Source: Phlegmacium glaucopus
Lineage: Eukaryota; Basidiomycota; Agaricomycetes; Agaricales; Cortinariaceae
Direction: 5' to 3'
Assembly (NCBI GenBank): GCA_015039465.1
Contig: MU130003.1
Coordinates: 125,184-189,183, forward strand
DNA length: 64,000 bases
In this document: positions 62,161-64,000 of the stretch, piece by piece
Numbering within the stretch: the stretch's first letter is position 1
How the letters are laid out: each line of letters starts with the position of its first letter
Made by a program: the position numbers and the translations under genes
Notes under the pieces: generated by a model
Told to the model about the DNA's origin: nothing
The model's database searches: none
What the model saw: the letters and a program-made list of their open reading frames with translations, nothing else

Positions 62161-63092
62161 AGACCAAACAGCAATTCTATATGGGAACATCTCCAGTCAT
62201 GCCACTCTGCGAGATCCAGAGAACATGAAGATGTTCTTCCCACGACTAGGATCCCGGCACTTGCGTATTGTGGGTATGTTTTCATGACCTTGGTAAGGGA
62301 TTACTATCCCAGGAATTCTGGCTGCCTATCTGTAGATAGAGACATTTGTATAGACCTTTGCTTCTGGGCACTATATCATGATTGTATTCTCTATTTACCC
62401 TTTTCCTGATGATGCTCTAGGTCGGGAGGATGGCGAGGGGGATGTTGACGAAGTAGACCTGCTCGGTTTCGCGGTTTTTTAGGCAGCTAAGTATATACCT
62501 GTAATAGACATGATTTCCGAATATTGCGGGCAGAAGACCGACGAGTGCGGTCATAAGTGCCATGGATGGCCCCTTCTGATGTTAAGACCTGAACAATTGT
62601 AGCTACATACACGATAGTAATAGTATTTCCTATGTAATATATTTGTTGAGGCATGGAAGGGCGTTAGATTTAGAATGGTTTGTGTTCACTTGTTATCGCA
62701 ATCGGACCAATTGTAATCACCTTTTTGCTGGTGTAGCTCAACAGTTGACGTAAGTATCTAACTACCTGGCATCTTCCACCATGAGGAATATGTTCCATAT
62801 GATTCGCTACACAATAGTATTCAGATGGCCGGTATAACTGACTCCACGATCACCGGAAAGTGTTTATAGGGCAAAGGCTGTTAGCATAAAAGAGTGCATG
62901 ATTTCATTCTTATCATGGTCCAGGCCATGTCCGACTGATTCCTTGCCTTGCGGGCGTCCGAGTGGCGCTTTGAGCACTGACAGCAGAGGCTTGTGAATCA
63001 AGTGATCATGTGATTGGTAATGATAATAAGATGGGGGACGTTCGTGATCCGTATCTCTCCTCTCAACCAATACAATCCTCAATTGCAACAAT
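62161..63092. other. Intergenic region
   Basis: A short acidic reading stretch (ALGREDGEGDVDEVDLLGF, 62417-62480) has no start or partner exons. The last 150 bases before the aldolase ATG should hold its promoter. No clear TATA element is seen. Confidence 0.4.
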
Positions 63093-64000
63093 ATGGGTAT
63101 CCTCGATATCGTGCCCGTAAGTCAATTAGTAGAAATTGCGACGATCCAGCTAAAAACAACCTGTATGTTGGGATAGGCTGGCGTTTTGACTGGTGATAAT
63201 GTCCGAAAATTGTTCGATTACGCTAAAGAGCACAAGGTCTGATATCGTTCGCCTTGTCTCAACGCTGACGCTGATAGTATTCAATCAATCAAGTTCGCCA
63301 TTCCAGTAAGCCTCGTATATGCGCATTGATTTCAAGTATTGATTTTTTTCAGGCCATCGTAGGTCATGTTAATATTCATTCCAAATGTTATCCTAATCTA
63401 GATCTTCCGCAGAATGTTACTTCTTCTTCTACAGCCAACGCCGTTTTAGAAGCAGCACGGTAATTGTTTATCTTCCCATCTTTCAGATCGTGTCGTTTAT
63501 CGGAAATAAAAGGGACATAAAATCTCCCATTATTATCCAAGTTTCTCAAGGAGGCAGCGCATATTATGCAGGCAAGGGTCTTGCTAATGACAAGCAACAA
63601 GCTTCAATCTTGGGCGCTATCTCCGCTGCTCACCACGTTCGATTGGTGTCCAAGGAATATGGCGTGTACGTGCTCAGTCTAAAAATTCTTGAGAACGGGA
63701 GAAGTTAATTATAGATTGCAGACCCGTCGTGTTGCACAGCGACCATTGTGCTGAGAAGCTCCTTCCATGGTTCGATGGCATGCTCGAGGCAGATGAGGCA
63801 TACTTCAAGCAGCACCAAGAACCTCTTTTCTCTTCCCACATGCTTGACCTCTCAGAAGACCCTAAGGAGAAAAACATCGCTATATGCGAAAAATACTTCA
63901 AGCGCATGGCACCCATCGGTCTTTGGCTCGAGATGGAGATCGGTATTACTGGAGGAGAGGAAGATGGTGTTGACAACACTGGTGCAGACAATTCAAGTCT
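63093..64000 (+). CDS. FBA1: Fructose-bisphosphate aldolase class II (5' part)
   Basis: Glycolytic zinc aldolase (fructose-1,6-bisphosphate to DHAP and GAP), cut by the window end. Exons 63093-63116 (MGILDIVP), 63177-63236 (AGVLTGDNVRKLFDYAKEHK), 63294-63305 (FAIP), 63353-63358 (AI), 63413-63459 (NVTSSSTANAVLEAAR), 63513-63665 (DIKSPIIIQVSQGGSAYYAG ..) and 63722-64000. The last exon carries the zinc-site HSDHCAEKLLPWF and MAPIGLWLEMEIGITGGEED. The order FAIPAINV is nearly invariant in the family. It requires the 12-nt and 6-nt exons, both bounded by good AG/GT signals. The start is the first ATG giving the standard MGILDI(V)xxG N-terminus. Confidence 0.93.
63353..63358 (+). other. FBA1: 6-nt micro-exon of aldolase
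   Basis: gccatc, between ttttttcag and gtaggt, encodes Ala-Ile of FAIPAINV. Skipping it would delete two near-invariant residues while keeping frame. Confidence 0.75.

Overview
The window looks like nuclear DNA of an Agaricomycete (mushroom-forming basidiomycete). Genes are split by many short introns of about 45-65 nt with GT..AG ends. The gene content also fits: CYP63-like P450s, NACHT NLR-type proteins, a TPR-CHAT protease, PMT4, CCT2, SMC6, UPRT, SEC63 and class II aldolase. Exon structures below were built by hand from reading frames, splice phases and known family motifs. No alignment or RNA evidence was available.

Layout. 0-8 kb: a truncated end of a hydrolase duplication unit, an intact-looking NACHT gene, then a second NLR-like sequence split by a 2.4 kb hAT-like transposon with a perfect 8-bp target duplication; a smaller relative of that transposon lies at 7.1-7.7 kb. 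8.2-19.3 kb: an array of TAP-like alpha/beta hydrolase genes. Three complete 12-exon copies lie on the minus strand. Each faces, tail to tail, a plus-strand copy that is reduced to its last exon or to a chimeric pseudogene. 19.5-20.7 kb: decayed unidentified coding sequence. 21-26.6 kb: housekeeping PMT4 and CCT2 (minus). 26.9-34.3 kb: two tandem 18-exon P450s (plus). 34.8-35.7 kb: a decayed DDE transposon. 36.4-37.8 kb: a SET-domain protein (plus). 38.9-49.5 kb: SMC6, UPRT and SEC63 (all minus). 50-60 kb: a TPR-CHAT protease gene (plus) and a NACHT-WD40 gene (minus) that converge on each other, both carrying long arrays of very similar internal repeats. 61-62 kb: another alpha/beta hydrolase; a fragment of a close relative is fused into the pseudogene at 11.2 kb. 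63.1-64 kb: the 5' part of fructose-bisphosphate aldolase.

Functionally, the conserved genes (PMT4, CCT2, SMC6, UPRT, SEC63, FBA) form an ordinary core. Accessory islands lie around and between them: NLR/protease genes of the kind linked in fungi to non-self recognition and cell death, secreted or membrane-anchored hydrolases in tandem, and duplicated P450s. The most notable points are the convergent repeat-rich NACHT-WD40 / TPR-CHAT pair, the transposon-split NLR whose frame closes when the element is removed, the head-on hydrolase array with an inter-family chimera, and very small exons (6-12 nt) that encode active-site or highly conserved residues.
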